The notes: generated by a model not told the origin, from the sequence alone. Positions 27,068 to 37,210 are shown, counted from the stretch's first letter. The stretch: 47,579 bases of DNA from Polaribacter porphyrae (GCF_002954685.1 NZ_MSCN01000001.1:3146920-3194498); one strand, 5' to 3'. A program made the numbers and translations.

Positions 27068-27805
27068 TTATTTCTTAATATATTCTTTACCATCCCATAT
27101 AAGTTTGTTGTTATTTCTCACTCTGACATAATCTTTATTCATTCTTTTTAAAGTTAAATACTTATAAGTTAAATCAGATATATTTACCTTAAATACATTA
27201 GAGTTGTTTGCTTTAACAGTATAGGGCATTGTGTAAACTACTTTAGCCGATAAGTGCCTCAATGGAATATTACATTTAGGGTAAATAGTAATTTCAAACA
27301 TACTAATCTCATTAACATTACTTATAGAAATAATTTTGTTAGTTGATGTTTTCTCTACAATCTCCCCATCTTGTTTAGTAATACTAATAGAGTACAAAAG
27401 CTCTTTAGTACTATTTAAATTTTTATATCCTTTTTCAATTGGATTATCTATAATAAAAGTAATATCTTTTTCATTAGTGTTTTTTTCCTCAACATCTATG
27501 TTAAGATAAAAAGTATCTAGTACTTCATTAGTTTTTAAAGATATAAAATTTTGATTTTTAATTAATGACCAATCTCCATAAGCAATAGTATCACAACATT
27601 TATACTCTTGGATAGCTAAATGAGTTGGTTCAAAATTATCTACGATAACAAAATTTTTATCTTTAAAATTAAGTGCTATTCTTTTATTTTCTTTTTGAAT
27701 GTAAGTTCCTTGTATTTTTTCTAATATAAACTTATTTGTATTACAAGAAATAAAAACAAAAATTAAAATTGAAATTAATATACTATTGATTATTTTTTTT
27801 TGCAT
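27068..27805 (-). CDS. Lipoprotein, candidate immunity protein for RHS-B2
   Basis: A 245-residue protein with a signal sequence and lipobox (ILISILIFVFISC, Cys at 21), so it should be anchored in the envelope. The body has two beta-rich halves (GTYIQKENKRIALNFKDK, then TNKIISISNVNEISMFEI) and no recognised family. Its ATG lies 23 bases inside the end of the RHS-B2 gene, a tight overlap that argues for shared transcription and for an immunity role. A periplasm-facing immunity protein would fit a tip that acts in the envelope. Immunity is inferred from position only. Confidence 0.6.
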   Translation of the reverse strand: MQKKIINSILISILIFVFISCNTNKFILEKIQGTYIQKENKRIALNFKDKNFVIVDNFEPTHLAIQEYKCCDTIAYGDWSLIKNQNFISLKTNEVLDTFYLNIDVEEKNTNEKDITFIIDNPIEKGYKNLNSTKELLYSISITKQDGEIVEKTSTNKIISISNVNEISMFEITIYPKCNIPLRHLSAKVVYTMPYTVKANNSNVFKVNISDLTYKYLTLKRMNKDYVRVRNNNKLIWDGKEYIKK

Positions 27806-30800
27806 CTCGTTCTCTTTGTCTTTTTAGTTTTTTATTTATCTTCTTTTGCTTTTGCCATCTAACATACCTTGTTCTTAGAGCTGGATAAACATAAACACCG
27901 TCTTCATTTTTTAAATGAGCTAAAGTTGTCCAGTTAATATTACCAGAATCGCTAACAGAACCAGGGACAGAACCAGGACTATAAGCCCATTGTGCACCAT
28001 AAGCTTGAATCTCGTCCTGCATACCATTATTATTAAGTGCAGGTTTTAATAACCCTTTTTTATCAAACATTAAACCACTGCTTGATTTTAGAGATAATGA
28101 CACGTGTTTTATTTCGTGGATATGAAGAGCACTATTTGGGCCTTGAATATTAATAACACCATCTTTACCTTTTTTTACAAAATTCACTTCACCTCCAGAA
28201 ACTAAATCGTAAGTATGATTTTGATCTGCGCCTAAAGCATCAACGTCTTTTATAGAACTATCTAATCTACCTTGAGCTATTTTTTTATTAGCAATTCTCT
28301 TTTGCTTTCTAGCCCTTTCATCTTTAGACATATTTTTTTGGTTCTTTAACTTTCCTTGAATCCTATTAATACTCCTTTGAATACTAGCTTTTCTAGACCT
28401 TATGTTCTTTTTCAATCTATCAGCTTCTGATGGGTCTTTCCATATTAAACCATCTGGGTCAGTAAATTTAATAGGATTATTTTTAACATAATGATATGGA
28501 CTAAATTGCATTTGATTGATTTCTGCCAAAGGGTCAAGGTTCATCCATCGTCCTAAAGACGCATCGTAATTTCTTGCTCCAAAGTCGTGCCAATCCAGTC
28601 CAAGTTCATCTTGTTTTTCTTTTCCTCCGTATCCATATTTGTTCGCCACGGAATTTCCATTCGGTGAAGTTACGTTATTATACCCTTTATGTTTTAAGCC
28701 AAAGGGATAGTAGTTACTTTCTTCAATAATATCTAAAGAACTTTTGGTAAAGGTAATATAATCTACGTAGAATTGGGTTTCAGTGGTAAGATTGTTATTG
28801 TCTTTGTCTAGATGTATTCTAATATTTTTTGCATTACTACTTGCAGAGTAGTTATACGTATATTCTCCAGTTTGTAAATTATAGTTTAAGCCTTTATAGC
28901 CAATATGGTTATTATTAGCATCATATTCAGAAACATAAAAACGCACAACAGATTGTGTATTAGCTTTATCAAATTTAATTTTAAATGTATAATCCTCGCC
29001 TCCTGTAATGTTATCATATTCATAACGAATCCCTTCCCATGAAGTCATTACATTTGCCTTTAATCTTCCATTTTCTAAAGTATAGTTTACAGAACCATTT
29101 TGAAGCCAACCATCAAAACTATCTTCAAAATCACTGTCAATAATATTTTCGTAACTCTTGGTATTGTCTGTATAAGATAAACGAACATTCCCTAGATGAT
29201 CTTTATATTGATATACATAATTGTAAACACCATTATCTACTTTTACATAGCCTTCTGGGTGGTTGAAGAATTGCAAAGCACCATTTTCATAAATATAATT
29301 TCCAGCATATTCTGTTGTAGTAGAACCAATACCTTGACCTGTAACATACTTTTTTAACTTATTTCCTGTAGCATCATAATGATAATATATTGTTGCTAAT
29401 TGACTTGGATAAAAACCAATTGTTTTAGGTAAATTTAAATGATTATAAGTTATATTGGATGTAATTCCTTTATTAGCATCCGTTAACATATTTCCATTGG
29501 CATCATAGGTGTAATCATTGCCAGAATTTATGCCGTCTTTGAAACCTTCTGATTTATAACTGCTAGGAGCATTATCTTCTACTTTTAATAATTTATTACC
29601 ATTATCATAGAAATAATCTAAATTATCGATTGAATTATACCCGTAATTTGATTTTCTTTCTAAACCTTCAATATTTCCATTCTTATCATATGTAACACCA
29701 TGTAAAGAATAATCAAGAAAGCTACCACTTCCATTATTATTGTTTTTATTCCAAGCACTATTTATTCTGTTAAGTGCATCATAATTATAACTGTAACCAC
29801 GAACAAACGAACTACTATTGGATATATCATTAGCTGTTTTCCATAAGGTCTCGCTGATATTACCATTATATAATTTAGTGGTTAAATTATTTCCATTTGC
29901 TATCAATGATAGTTCTGGTTGATTATAATTCAGTTTAAAGCTAAATAGGTCCGCACCAATATTTTCAGTATCGTTAATTTTGGTGAGCCAACCTCTTACA
30001 TTGTAATTATAATCTACTTTTTGTAATCCGTTTTCGTTGTCTACAATTTTAAAATCTTTGATTATTGCACCATTATGACGCATACTCAAATCACCAATTA
30101 ATCTACCTGAAGAGTTGCTTGAAGATGTATAAAAGGTAACGTCGTTTTTCTTATAATATATTTGATCTCCAATACGCTCAACTTTGAACCTATCTCCTAA
30201 AGAATAGGTTGTTTTTTGTCCTTTGTTAGAGCCAGACTCAATAATATAAACTTCGTCATAAAAACTTATATAAATAGCATAATCAATTGTATTATAATGT
30301 GCATTTGCATTAGTACTAGATAATCCAACCTTATAAACTTTGTTAATAGGCCCATCAGCTTTGAATTCGATATAGCCATCACCTTGTATTGCCCCTAATG
30401 TTGCTAAACCAGCTTCCCATTCACCTTGACCAGTCTTGATAATTTCATTTCCATTAACAGATATCCCACTAGTCACATCTTTATACCCGCTTTTAGTACC
30501 ATTTCCAACAATTTTACTATCCAATTGTCCCATATCATCGTAATTGTTTTTTACAATTCGTTCAGAGACTTGGTCATTGATTTGTTGTGATTGACTGATG
30601 AGTCTATCCATATGGTCGTATTCAAAACGATCTATGGTTACAATTGTAGAACTTCCTGTCTTTGAGTGGGTAGTTTTAGTTTCTAAAACTTTGCCTGTAA
30701 AATCATCTAATTTACTCTCTATTATATCAGTAGTGTTTAGATAATCATTTTTAGAATACACATAAATAGGACGTGCCTTTTCATCATAATAGGTAACCGT

Positions 30801-32897
30801 TGTTATCCAATCGTCTGTTCCTAAAATTCTAACTTTATTTACAGTTGGTAAACCTTTGGTATTGGAAGTGATATTTGGACTCAAACTATAAACACTTGTT
30901 GGGGCTGTAAAACCTGATGGCAAATCTGTATAAATATCATAATAGTTAATGGTGTAAATCTTTTGAATATTTGATCCAGGAAGACCATTTCTAGAATAGT
31001 AAATATTAGTACCTGCAACGTTAGCTATACTGCTTAATTCTTCTACATTTTTGTAAAAAGTATTTCTAGCATGTCCGTGAGTTGCTGACAAAGATTGTGA
31101 ATTTATCCATAGACCAGTATAAACAACTCTTCCTAGTGCGTCATATTTTGTAAATAACCACTCGTTATTTAATCGCTGATTGGCATCTTGGGTAATAATG
31201 GGTTGATCCAACCTATTGTAGACAATATACTCCCAACCTTTACCAGGAATTTTCTTTTCCACCAATCGGTTTCTATGGTCATATTTATACTGATATCCTA
31301 AATCATTTAGTTTGCTCACTACTGTTGCTAAAGTGCTTGTTTGGGCATCTATTTTGGGAGGTAAGACATAAGTTAAGTTTCCAAAGTTATCATAGACATA
31401 GAAAGTATCATGTGCCACAGATGATTGTACAACCCCATTAACTTTTGATTCTCCATAGGTTCTCTTTAAGATTACCTGCCCTTGTTTGTTTTTAAACTCT
31501 TCTGTAGTATGGTCTTTTGGATGTGTTTGATTCGCATCCCAATTCTCGTCTTTGGTAATGGTTTTGGTCAGTTCACCTGCAGCATAACTGTTTGCACCTC
31601 CCTGTAAGCTTGGTGTATAGGTATAATTTGCATACGTAGTATTAACACTAAATAGTTTAACCTCATTAGCAGCATTGGTATCGTATTCAAACTTTATGGT
31701 ATGACTATTATTAGAATAGCCTTTCGAAGAATATGATGTAGTGTTGATTTTCCAATCATCACCTGGTGCCCCTTGTTCAAATACTCTATTGAGAGGTGAA
31801 CTCTCTAATGTTTTTTCAGAATAAGCAGTAACATCTGGTAAATTCACCCCTGCAAAATCTTCTGTATATTTGGTTTGATAGTAGTCTTTGGTAGTGGTAG
31901 CAATATCTCCATTTCTAAAGTTACCTCCATTACTAGTGGATGTATAAGGGAGGAATTCTTTGCTTTGTCTACCAAATTCATCGTACTCATAATGAGTCAC
32001 GATATCTTTAGCACTCAAGGCATTGGGTAAAATGACCTCATCTGTATTTACGATGTCATTAATGGTTAATGAGGTCTCATTAATCTCTTGAAACAAAGGA
32101 CTCCAAAAGTATTGGCGAACATTTGTATCAGTAGTGTAAAATAAATAACTCCTTATTCTTGTTGTATTGTATGTGGTTGTCCATTTGAACTCTGAACCAT
32201 CTAGTACCTTTACCCCATTAGTATCATAGACACCACTAACATCAGAATCGCTACCTGTATAGTCTCTAGGGTGTATTATACCAACCATTAGATACCAAGT
32301 ATCTAACTGTGGTAAATCAATGCCAGATAAAAAATAAGGATTAGAATTATAACTACCATCTAAATTATTCACTACTTCTGTACCATGGTAAGTTTGCCCA
32401 TCTTGACTACCTGTACGCTTTACCCAAACGCTATATCGATACATTTTGTTAGTATCAACTGTAAAATCATCTGAATTCCAACCCCCATCAGCTCCACTAG
32501 TAGCATCTGGTTTACACTCCCACAATAAATCGGTATCACCAAATGGTGTAGTTCCGTTTACAATTTGATTTTCTGAAGTAGTTCCATTCTGGTTGTAAAA
32601 ATCAGTAGACCCCATATTATTCATCGTCCAATCGTATTGTGCTTCATTTTGTTGACGAACGATGCCCCCACCTTCGACAAGAACACTTTGTTTAGCTCTA
32701 CCCAAACCATCAAAATAATTGATGCTGATTGAGACCTGTTCTTTGGTAGGTTTAACTATTGAAGTGGTACTTTTTACTTTATAGGTCTTGGTCTTTACAT
32801 AGTTCTCTGTGGTCGTTTGTCCCGATAATACATTAGGCAATAAAAATAGCACAAGTACAAAACTTGTTGCTAGTGTTCGATATATTCTCTTTTTCAT
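27783..32897 (-). CDS. RHS-B2: RHS repeat protein with HExxH metallopeptidase-like tip
   Basis: A 1704-residue secreted protein. The signal sequence (MKKRIYRTLATSFVLVLFLL) is nearly that of RHS-B1. A DUF6443-type start is interrupted at about 72-275 by a beta-sandwich insert; other sandwich-like inserts lie at about 806-950 and 1248-1392. YD repeats fill the rest and the core ends NNPIKFTDPDG (about 1474-1483). The tip of about 221 residues starts with a basic coiled segment (RLKKNIRSRKASIQRSIN), then carries HEIKH at 1594-1598, a zinc-peptidase HExxH, and a later DEIQAYGAQWA whose Glu could be the third ligand. The tail is very basic. A protease toxin is the likely role. It pairs with RHS-A2 (5-base gap) and overlaps the lipoprotein gene. 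Confidence 0.85.
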   Translation of the reverse strand: MKKRIYRTLATSFVLVLFLLPNVLSGQTTTENYVKTKTYKVKSTTSIVKPTKEQVSISINYFDGLGRAKQSVLVEGGGIVRQQNEAQYDWTMNNMGSTDFYNQNGTTSENQIVNGTTPFGDTDLLWECKPDATSGADGGWNSDDFTVDTNKMYRYSVWVKRTGSQDGQTYHGTEVVNNLDGSYNSNPYFLSGIDLPQLDTWYLMVGIIHPRDYTGSDSDVSGVYDTNGVKVLDGSEFKWTTTYNTTRIRSYLFYTTDTNVRQYFWSPLFQEINETSLTINDIVNTDEVILPNALSAKDIVTHYEYDEFGRQSKEFLPYTSTSNGGNFRNGDIATTTKDYYQTKYTEDFAGVNLPDVTAYSEKTLESSPLNRVFEQGAPGDDWKINTTSYSSKGYSNNSHTIKFEYDTNAANEVKLFSVNTTYANYTYTPSLQGGANSYAAGELTKTITKDENWDANQTHPKDHTTEEFKNKQGQVILKRTYGESKVNGVVQSSVAHDTFYVYDNFGNLTYVLPPKIDAQTSTLATVVSKLNDLGYQYKYDHRNRLVEKKIPGKGWEYIVYNRLDQPIITQDANQRLNNEWLFTKYDALGRVVYTGLWINSQSLSATHGHARNTFYKNVEELSSIANVAGTNIYYSRNGLPGSNIQKIYTINYYDIYTDLPSGFTAPTSVYSLSPNITSNTKGLPTVNKVRILGTDDWITTVTYYDEKARPIYVYSKNDYLNTTDIIESKLDDFTGKVLETKTTHSKTGSSTIVTIDRFEYDHMDRLISQSQQINDQVSERIVKNNYDDMGQLDSKIVGNGTKSGYKDVTSGISVNGNEIIKTGQGEWEAGLATLGAIQGDGYIEFKADGPINKVYKVGLSSTNANAHYNTIDYAIYISFYDEVYIIESGSNKGQKTTYSLGDRFKVERIGDQIYYKKNDVTFYTSSSNSSGRLIGDLSMRHNGAIIKDFKIVDNENGLQKVDYNYNVRGWLTKINDTENIGADLFSFKLNYNQPELSLIANGNNLTTKLYNGNISETLWKTANDISNSSSFVRGYSYNYDALNRINSAWNKNNNNGSGSFLDYSLHGVTYDKNGNIEGLERKSNYGYNSIDNLDYFYDNGNKLLKVEDNAPSSYKSEGFKDGINSGNDYTYDANGNMLTDANKGITSNITYNHLNLPKTIGFYPSQLATIYYHYDATGNKLKKYVTGQGIGSTTTEYAGNYIYENGALQFFNHPEGYVKVDNGVYNYVYQYKDHLGNVRLSYTDNTKSYENIIDSDFEDSFDGWLQNGSVNYTLENGRLKANVMTSWEGIRYEYDNITGGEDYTFKIKFDKANTQSVVRFYVSEYDANNNHIGYKGLNYNLQTGEYTYNYSASSNAKNIRIHLDKDNNNLTTETQFYVDYITFTKSSLDIIEESNYYPFGLKHKGYNNVTSPNGNSVANKYGYGGKEKQDELGLDWHDFGARNYDASLGRWMNLDPLAEINQMQFSPYHYVKNNPIKFTDPDGLIWKDPSEADRLKKNIRSRKASIQRSINRIQGKLKNQKNMSKDERARKQKRIANKKIAQGRLDSSIKDVDALGADQNHTYDLVSGGEVNFVKKGKDGVINIQGPNSALHIHEIKHVSLSLKSSSGLMFDKKGLLKPALNNNGMQDEIQAYGAQWAYSPGSVPGSVSDSGNINWTTLAHLKNEDGVYVYPALRTRYVRWQKQKKINKKLKRQRERDAKKNNQ

Positions 32898-32902
32898 GGT
32901 AA

Positions 32903-35900
32903 TTAGTTTTTGTAGTGGTACTCGTTTTCAGTTAGGATGTTTCCATCTTTATCTCTCACATTCTTTAAGCGATTAAAGTTGTCGTAATCATAATAGATGG
33001 TTTGTCCTCTTGGATCTGTAATACTCGTAACACCCACCAAAGGATCATAAGTAAAGGTAGTGACTTGAGCATCAGGTAAAGAAGCTCGTAAGTTCTCTAA
33101 TGCCGCTCTTAAAGCACCTTCATTACCTAAAGCACCAATAGTTCTATCGTTATCATTGTTCGAAACTGTTTTAATCTTTAGAAGAGAATTATAATTTGAG
33201 TTGGATAAACCATTTACGGCAGCTTCTACTTCCGAAAAAGTTGCATTCTCTATTTTAGCAATGGGCTGGGTTTGATTATAACCCCATATGTAAACGATAT
33301 GTGTTCCGTCTTTTTTACTTACTTCGATAGGATTACCCCAACTATCATAATTATGATAAACAATCCTATCTTCTAAAGAATTTGTGCCTTTGGAGGTTTG
33401 GATTTTTTCTGGAAGAAATGGCACTAAGCTTGAATATATTGTATTTTGTTCTGATAGCTTTGTACTTCCTTTGTAACTAGCAATTAATGTTGGAAGTATG
33501 CGAAAAGTGTTTGCATTATCAATAATTAAATAATTATTCTCTGTTTTCAGTACATCTCCATAACTATCTAATATTTCAGAGCCTGCTAATTGATGATGAT
33601 TGTCGTAATCGTAGAGATAAGTAGTTTCGGTATCCAAACTACCTGAATTATTGTAAGTTGTCTCTGTAGTTGTTTTAATATTTTGAACTCCTCCTGTTAC
33701 ATAATAAATTCGGTATCTTCCTGCACTGTTAGCAGGTGCGTTAAGAGGCCTTCTATCTCTCATAAAAAAGGGTAGTTTAGAGATTGTTCTTTCAACACGA
33801 CGATCAACAGGAATATCAATAAAAAAATCAGCTCCAGAAGGGAAGTTAGCATCCATAAAACCTAAATGTTCTGGGTAATTATTATCAAATTCAGACACCA
33901 TAATATCCCCTCCATAATCATAGGTGTTTTCAATCTGTTTTATTAACTCATAGTTATTATTAGTGTTCTTAAATATTTTGGTTTTTAAGTTTTTACCACG
34001 AATCCATTCATTATCATTAGAAGGGTGGTAAGGGAAATTATAATAATCTCCACCACTATCAGGATCATTGGTAAATGAATACTCAGTTTTTCCAATGTTT
34101 TCTTCTTTAGACCCAACATATTCTATGACATTTGTGTAACCAATTGTATTAGGCTGAAAACTACCATACCTACTATCTGAACTAAAGTAATGGGTAAGTA
34201 CTTCAAAACCATTTGAATTGTCTTTATTAATGTATGAAGGTAACCCTACAATTTGTCCTCCAGAATATTCAAATTCTTTGATTGTAGTTCCGTTTTCATC
34301 TATAGTTTCTATACTTTTAATTCTCTTGCCACCTGCATACAAACTTTGTAATTCATCATTAACAGTATATTTTAATCTAATAAAAAAATCGTATGCTGGG
34401 TTTAAATATAAATCAGGAAATACGCCAGGAAATGTTGGTGCATTTACATTGATGTTTAAATTTACATAATTAGGCTGACCTACAATTGGTGTTCCTATAT
34501 GCTGTGAATAAAAAGTATAGTTATTACTTGGTGTTAATACAGTTCCGTTTGCATTAAACTCAAATATACAATCTGGTGTTACAGTATCATTTGGATCTCT
34601 AAAATGCATACAATCCACTCTTAAAGAAATTTCTACACCTTTGGGAATTGTAATTGATTTTGTCCAATTTCTACCTTGTGTAATATCAAAATCACTTTTT
34701 GTGTAAATCGAATCAATAGTATTTTCTGAATTTGGATTGATATTAGGTATTAAAACACTATAGCCATATCCTGGACTAGATCCAATATTATTCTCGTACG
34801 TAAACTTAGTTTTTCCACCTGTTGGATATTCGATTTCTTTGAGCAATCCAGCTTCTGATTTATCTTTATGAATTCTTCTATCTGAAGTAAAAGGGAAATA
34901 GTCAAAAAGACGTAAAAAAGGACCATTGTCGGCACCATTATAATACCCCCAATAATCTTGAGAACTAGAAAAACGGCTAGGTAATACTGTTGAGTTATAA
35001 GTAAAATTATAAGGAGGTAATTTTGTACCCATATCATCCTCTTCTTCAATGGAACTCAAAAACAGTCTTTTTTGTGATTTTGCAAAGATAGTTGAATTGG
35101 ATCTTATGCTAGGAAGTACATTCGAAGTCTCTGAACTAGTTGTGTAATTGTAATTTAACTTATAAGATTTTACTTGCTTATTATTATAATTATACACGGT
35201 AATACGATCTAAACTATGTCCATTGTAATCATCACGAAAATTAGAACTTTGAGTGAATTCAACTTTACCGCTTTTAAAAGTAATAGAATCCAAATGGCTC
35301 TCGTAACTTGTAACCTTATTTAGCTTCGTGTAGATTTGATTTATATCATTCATTCCTCCAACACCATTTGTTACTGCACCTGTAGGCACAAGATGATTAT
35401 CATAAGATTTACTGTAATTTACAAAAGACTGCTGTGTATAATGATAACTGATTACATCTCCATAAGCAGTTTCAATATCCATTAACTTCCAAGAACTATA
35501 AACCGTTTCAGTTCCATTTTGATTAGAATCTTGATCTATAAGTGTGTAAAAATAAGTCCATCCATTTGATACCTGACGATCAAGTCCTTCACGAAATCCA
35601 TCCTTGGAAATACCATAATAATAGATATTTCCATTCTTATCAATAATTTTAAATGAAACTATTTTATTATTACGTTGCCCTCCTGTTCCTTTTTGATAAC
35701 TAATTTTAACATCATCATAGGTTTTCAATAATGGTTCTTCATCCATATAATTCAGGATAAACTTCCCATTTGTACCACCAGCATTAAAGGAAAACTGATC
35801 TGGGTAAAAATCATAACCTGTATCCACTTGTTCTCTTACCTCTACAGCCTGTCTTGCTGAAAGACTACTAGCATAGTTCATAAATTCATTTTTGTTTTCT

Positions 35901-36247
35901 AAATAACCATACGGAAACCCTGTATCATCTGCTTTTCCACGAATTTGTCTAGAAATACTGCCTCCGTAAATTAGTGACCATCCTGTTCCTGTACTCGGAG
36001 CTACATCTGCTACTTGAACCCCTCTTGCATGGTAACTTAAGGATATTGGAATTTGAATACCCTTTTCAGAGATGGTATAAATGGGAATAGAAATATTAGG
36101 TATTCCCGTATAATGAGATACTGGAACCTCTATAAATCTAGATAATGCTGATGCTTCTGGTGAAGGAGGTGTAATATTAGGCATCTCTTGAGAAGAAACC
36201 ACATTAATTACAAAAAATGCAATAGCACTTAAAAATTTTTTTTTCAT
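32903..36247 (-). CDS. RHS-A2: SpvB-like RHS shell protein without toxin tip
   Basis: A 1114-residue paralogue of RHS-A1. The signal sequence (FLSAIAFFVINVVSSQ) leads into PPSPEASALSRFIEVPVSHY and LSYHARGVQVAD...GTGWSLIYGGSISR, the SpvB-like start. The middle is much more diverged from RHS-A1 than the last 160 residues, which are almost the same (TDPRGQTIYYDYDNFNRLKN). It has no toxin tip and no enzyme motif. It is the first gene of module 2, with a TAAATTTG promoter element 24 bases upstream of its ATG. The gene pair resembles TcB-TcC sets, in which two RHS-type proteins close one shell; that parallel is inference. Confidence 0.82.
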   Translation of the reverse strand: MKKKFLSAIAFFVINVVSSQEMPNITPPSPEASALSRFIEVPVSHYTGIPNISIPIYTISEKGIQIPISLSYHARGVQVADVAPSTGTGWSLIYGGSISRQIRGKADDTGFPYGYLENKNEFMNYASSLSARQAVEVREQVDTGYDFYPDQFSFNAGGTNGKFILNYMDEEPLLKTYDDVKISYQKGTGGQRNNKIVSFKIIDKNGNIYYYGISKDGFREGLDRQVSNGWTYFYTLIDQDSNQNGTETVYSSWKLMDIETAYGDVISYHYTQQSFVNYSKSYDNHLVPTGAVTNGVGGMNDINQIYTKLNKVTSYESHLDSITFKSGKVEFTQSSNFRDDYNGHSLDRITVYNYNNKQVKSYKLNYNYTTSSETSNVLPSIRSNSTIFAKSQKRLFLSSIEEEDDMGTKLPPYNFTYNSTVLPSRFSSSQDYWGYYNGADNGPFLRLFDYFPFTSDRRIHKDKSEAGLLKEIEYPTGGKTKFTYENNIGSSPGYGYSVLIPNINPNSENTIDSIYTKSDFDITQGRNWTKSITIPKGVEISLRVDCMHFRDPNDTVTPDCIFEFNANGTVLTPSNNYTFYSQHIGTPIVGQPNYVNLNINVNAPTFPGVFPDLYLNPAYDFFIRLKYTVNDELQSLYAGGKRIKSIETIDENGTTIKEFEYSGGQIVGLPSYINKDNSNGFEVLTHYFSSDSRYGSFQPNTIGYTNVIEYVGSKEENIGKTEYSFTNDPDSGGDYYNFPYHPSNDNEWIRGKNLKTKIFKNTNNNYELIKQIENTYDYGGDIMVSEFDNNYPEHLGFMDANFPSGADFFIDIPVDRRVERTISKLPFFMRDRRPLNAPANSAGRYRIYYVTGGVQNIKTTTETTYNNSGSLDTETTYLYDYDNHHQLAGSEILDSYGDVLKTENNYLIIDNANTFRILPTLIASYKGSTKLSEQNTIYSSLVPFLPEKIQTSKGTNSLEDRIVYHNYDSWGNPIEVSKKDGTHIVYIWGYNQTQPIAKIENATFSEVEAAVNGLSNSNYNSLLKIKTVSNNDNDRTIGALGNEGALRAALENLRASLPDAQVTTFTYDPLVGVTSITDPRGQTIYYDYDNFNRLKNVRDKDGNILTENEYHYKN

Positions 36248-36270
36248 AGCAAATAAATTTAAATAATAAC

Positions 36271-36278
36271 CAAATTTA
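36271..36278 (-). promoter_or_regulatory. Candidate -7 element for RHS module 2
   Basis: The minus-strand TAAATTTG is an exact TAnnTTTG match and lies 24 bases before the RHS-A2 start codon. A -33 TTTG at normal spacing is absent. The RHS-A1 gene has only a one-mismatch version, TTCCTTTG, at 24751-24758. Confidence 0.4.
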
Positions 36279-36335
36279 AAGAAAATATTAAAATAAATAT
36301 CCCCATAAATGGTAAAATTTTCTTCTCCCCATTTA

Positions 36336-37181
36336 GGTAATGTATCAAATTAGCACTTATAAAAATTGAGTTCTAGTTTAAATTGAAAATCAATAAGTTA
36401 AACAAATATACCACTCTAAAAAGAGCAGTATCTTATGTGCTTTGAAATATTAAAAATTTGTTAGAACCTGTAAAATATGGGGTTGATATCGCATAGTGTA
36501 TTAAATTAGCACCTAAAAAATGCTATGAATTGTACAAAGTGTACTTCTTCTAATGTTATTAGAAAAGGTAAACAAAACAACCAACAGAGACATTACTGTA
36601 AAAATTGTAATAAGTATTTTCAATCAGATTATACTTATAAAGCATATCAACCAAATACAAACAAACTAGTAGTTAGTTTATTAAAAGAAAGTTGTAGTAA
36701 TAGAGGTATTTCTAGAGTATTGAACATTTCAAAAAATACAGTTCTATCTAGGATGTTGAAGATTAGTAAACAAATTAAAGTTCCTTACTTCAATAAGTTA
36801 GGATGCAAGTTTGAAGTTGATGAGATGTTTATAAAAATTACTAATGGTAAAAAACAGAATTGGTTAATTTATGCAATAGAACAAAAGACGAGAAGTGTTA
36901 TTGGTTTTAGAATTGGTGGCAGAAATAAAGACAATTTACAAAGTGTAGTTCATAAAGTTTTATTACTAAATCCGAGTAGAATTTATACAGATAAATTGAA
37001 TATATATCCTAGTATAATTCCAAAAGAAATACACAAACAATTTCAGTATTGCACAAATAGAATCGAGCGAATGAATCTCAATTTAAGAACTCACATAAAA
37101 AGATTATCTAGAAAAACAATTTGTTTTACAAGAAATCAAGAATATTTAGAAGCTCATTTGAGAATTTATTTTTGGGGTTGA
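36336..37181 (+). mobile_element. IS1-family element, copy 2 (left side defined, right end not found)
   Basis: It begins GGTAATGTATCAAATTAGCA at 36336. A second direct repeat (TAGTGTATTAAATTAGCACC) starts at 36494, about 158 bases in, matching the layout of copy 1. The leader between has a stem-loop with CTCT-AAAAA-AGAG at its top. The gspF stop lies 29 bases past the transposase stop, and no inverted copy of the outer end can be seen in that gap. Confidence 0.65.
36525..37181 (+). CDS. IS1-family transposase, copy 2
   Basis: A 218-residue protein, intact. Zinc-ribbon cysteines at 3, 6, 25 and 28, then HTH RGISRVLNISKNTVLSRMLK, then an IS1-type catalytic triad: Asp99 (FEVDEM), Asp156 (YTDKLN) and Glu181 (NRIERMNLNLR), with 24 residues between the last two. 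Most of it is shared with copy 1; residues 100-150 differ most. It is convergent with gspF and divergent from RHS module 2, lying exactly between the secretion operon and the RHS genes. Confidence 0.9.
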   Translation: MNCTKCTSSNVIRKGKQNNQQRHYCKNCNKYFQSDYTYKAYQPNTNKLVVSLLKESCSNRGISRVLNISKNTVLSRMLKISKQIKVPYFNKLGCKFEVDEMFIKITNGKKQNWLIYAIEQKTRSVIGFRIGGRNKDNLQSVVHKVLLLNPSRIYTDKLNIYPSIIPKEIHKQFQYCTNRIERMNLNLRTHIKRLSRKTICFTRNQEYLEAHLRIYFWG

Positions 37182-37210
37182 AATTTTAAAAAAATAGAAG
37201 TAATTAGATA

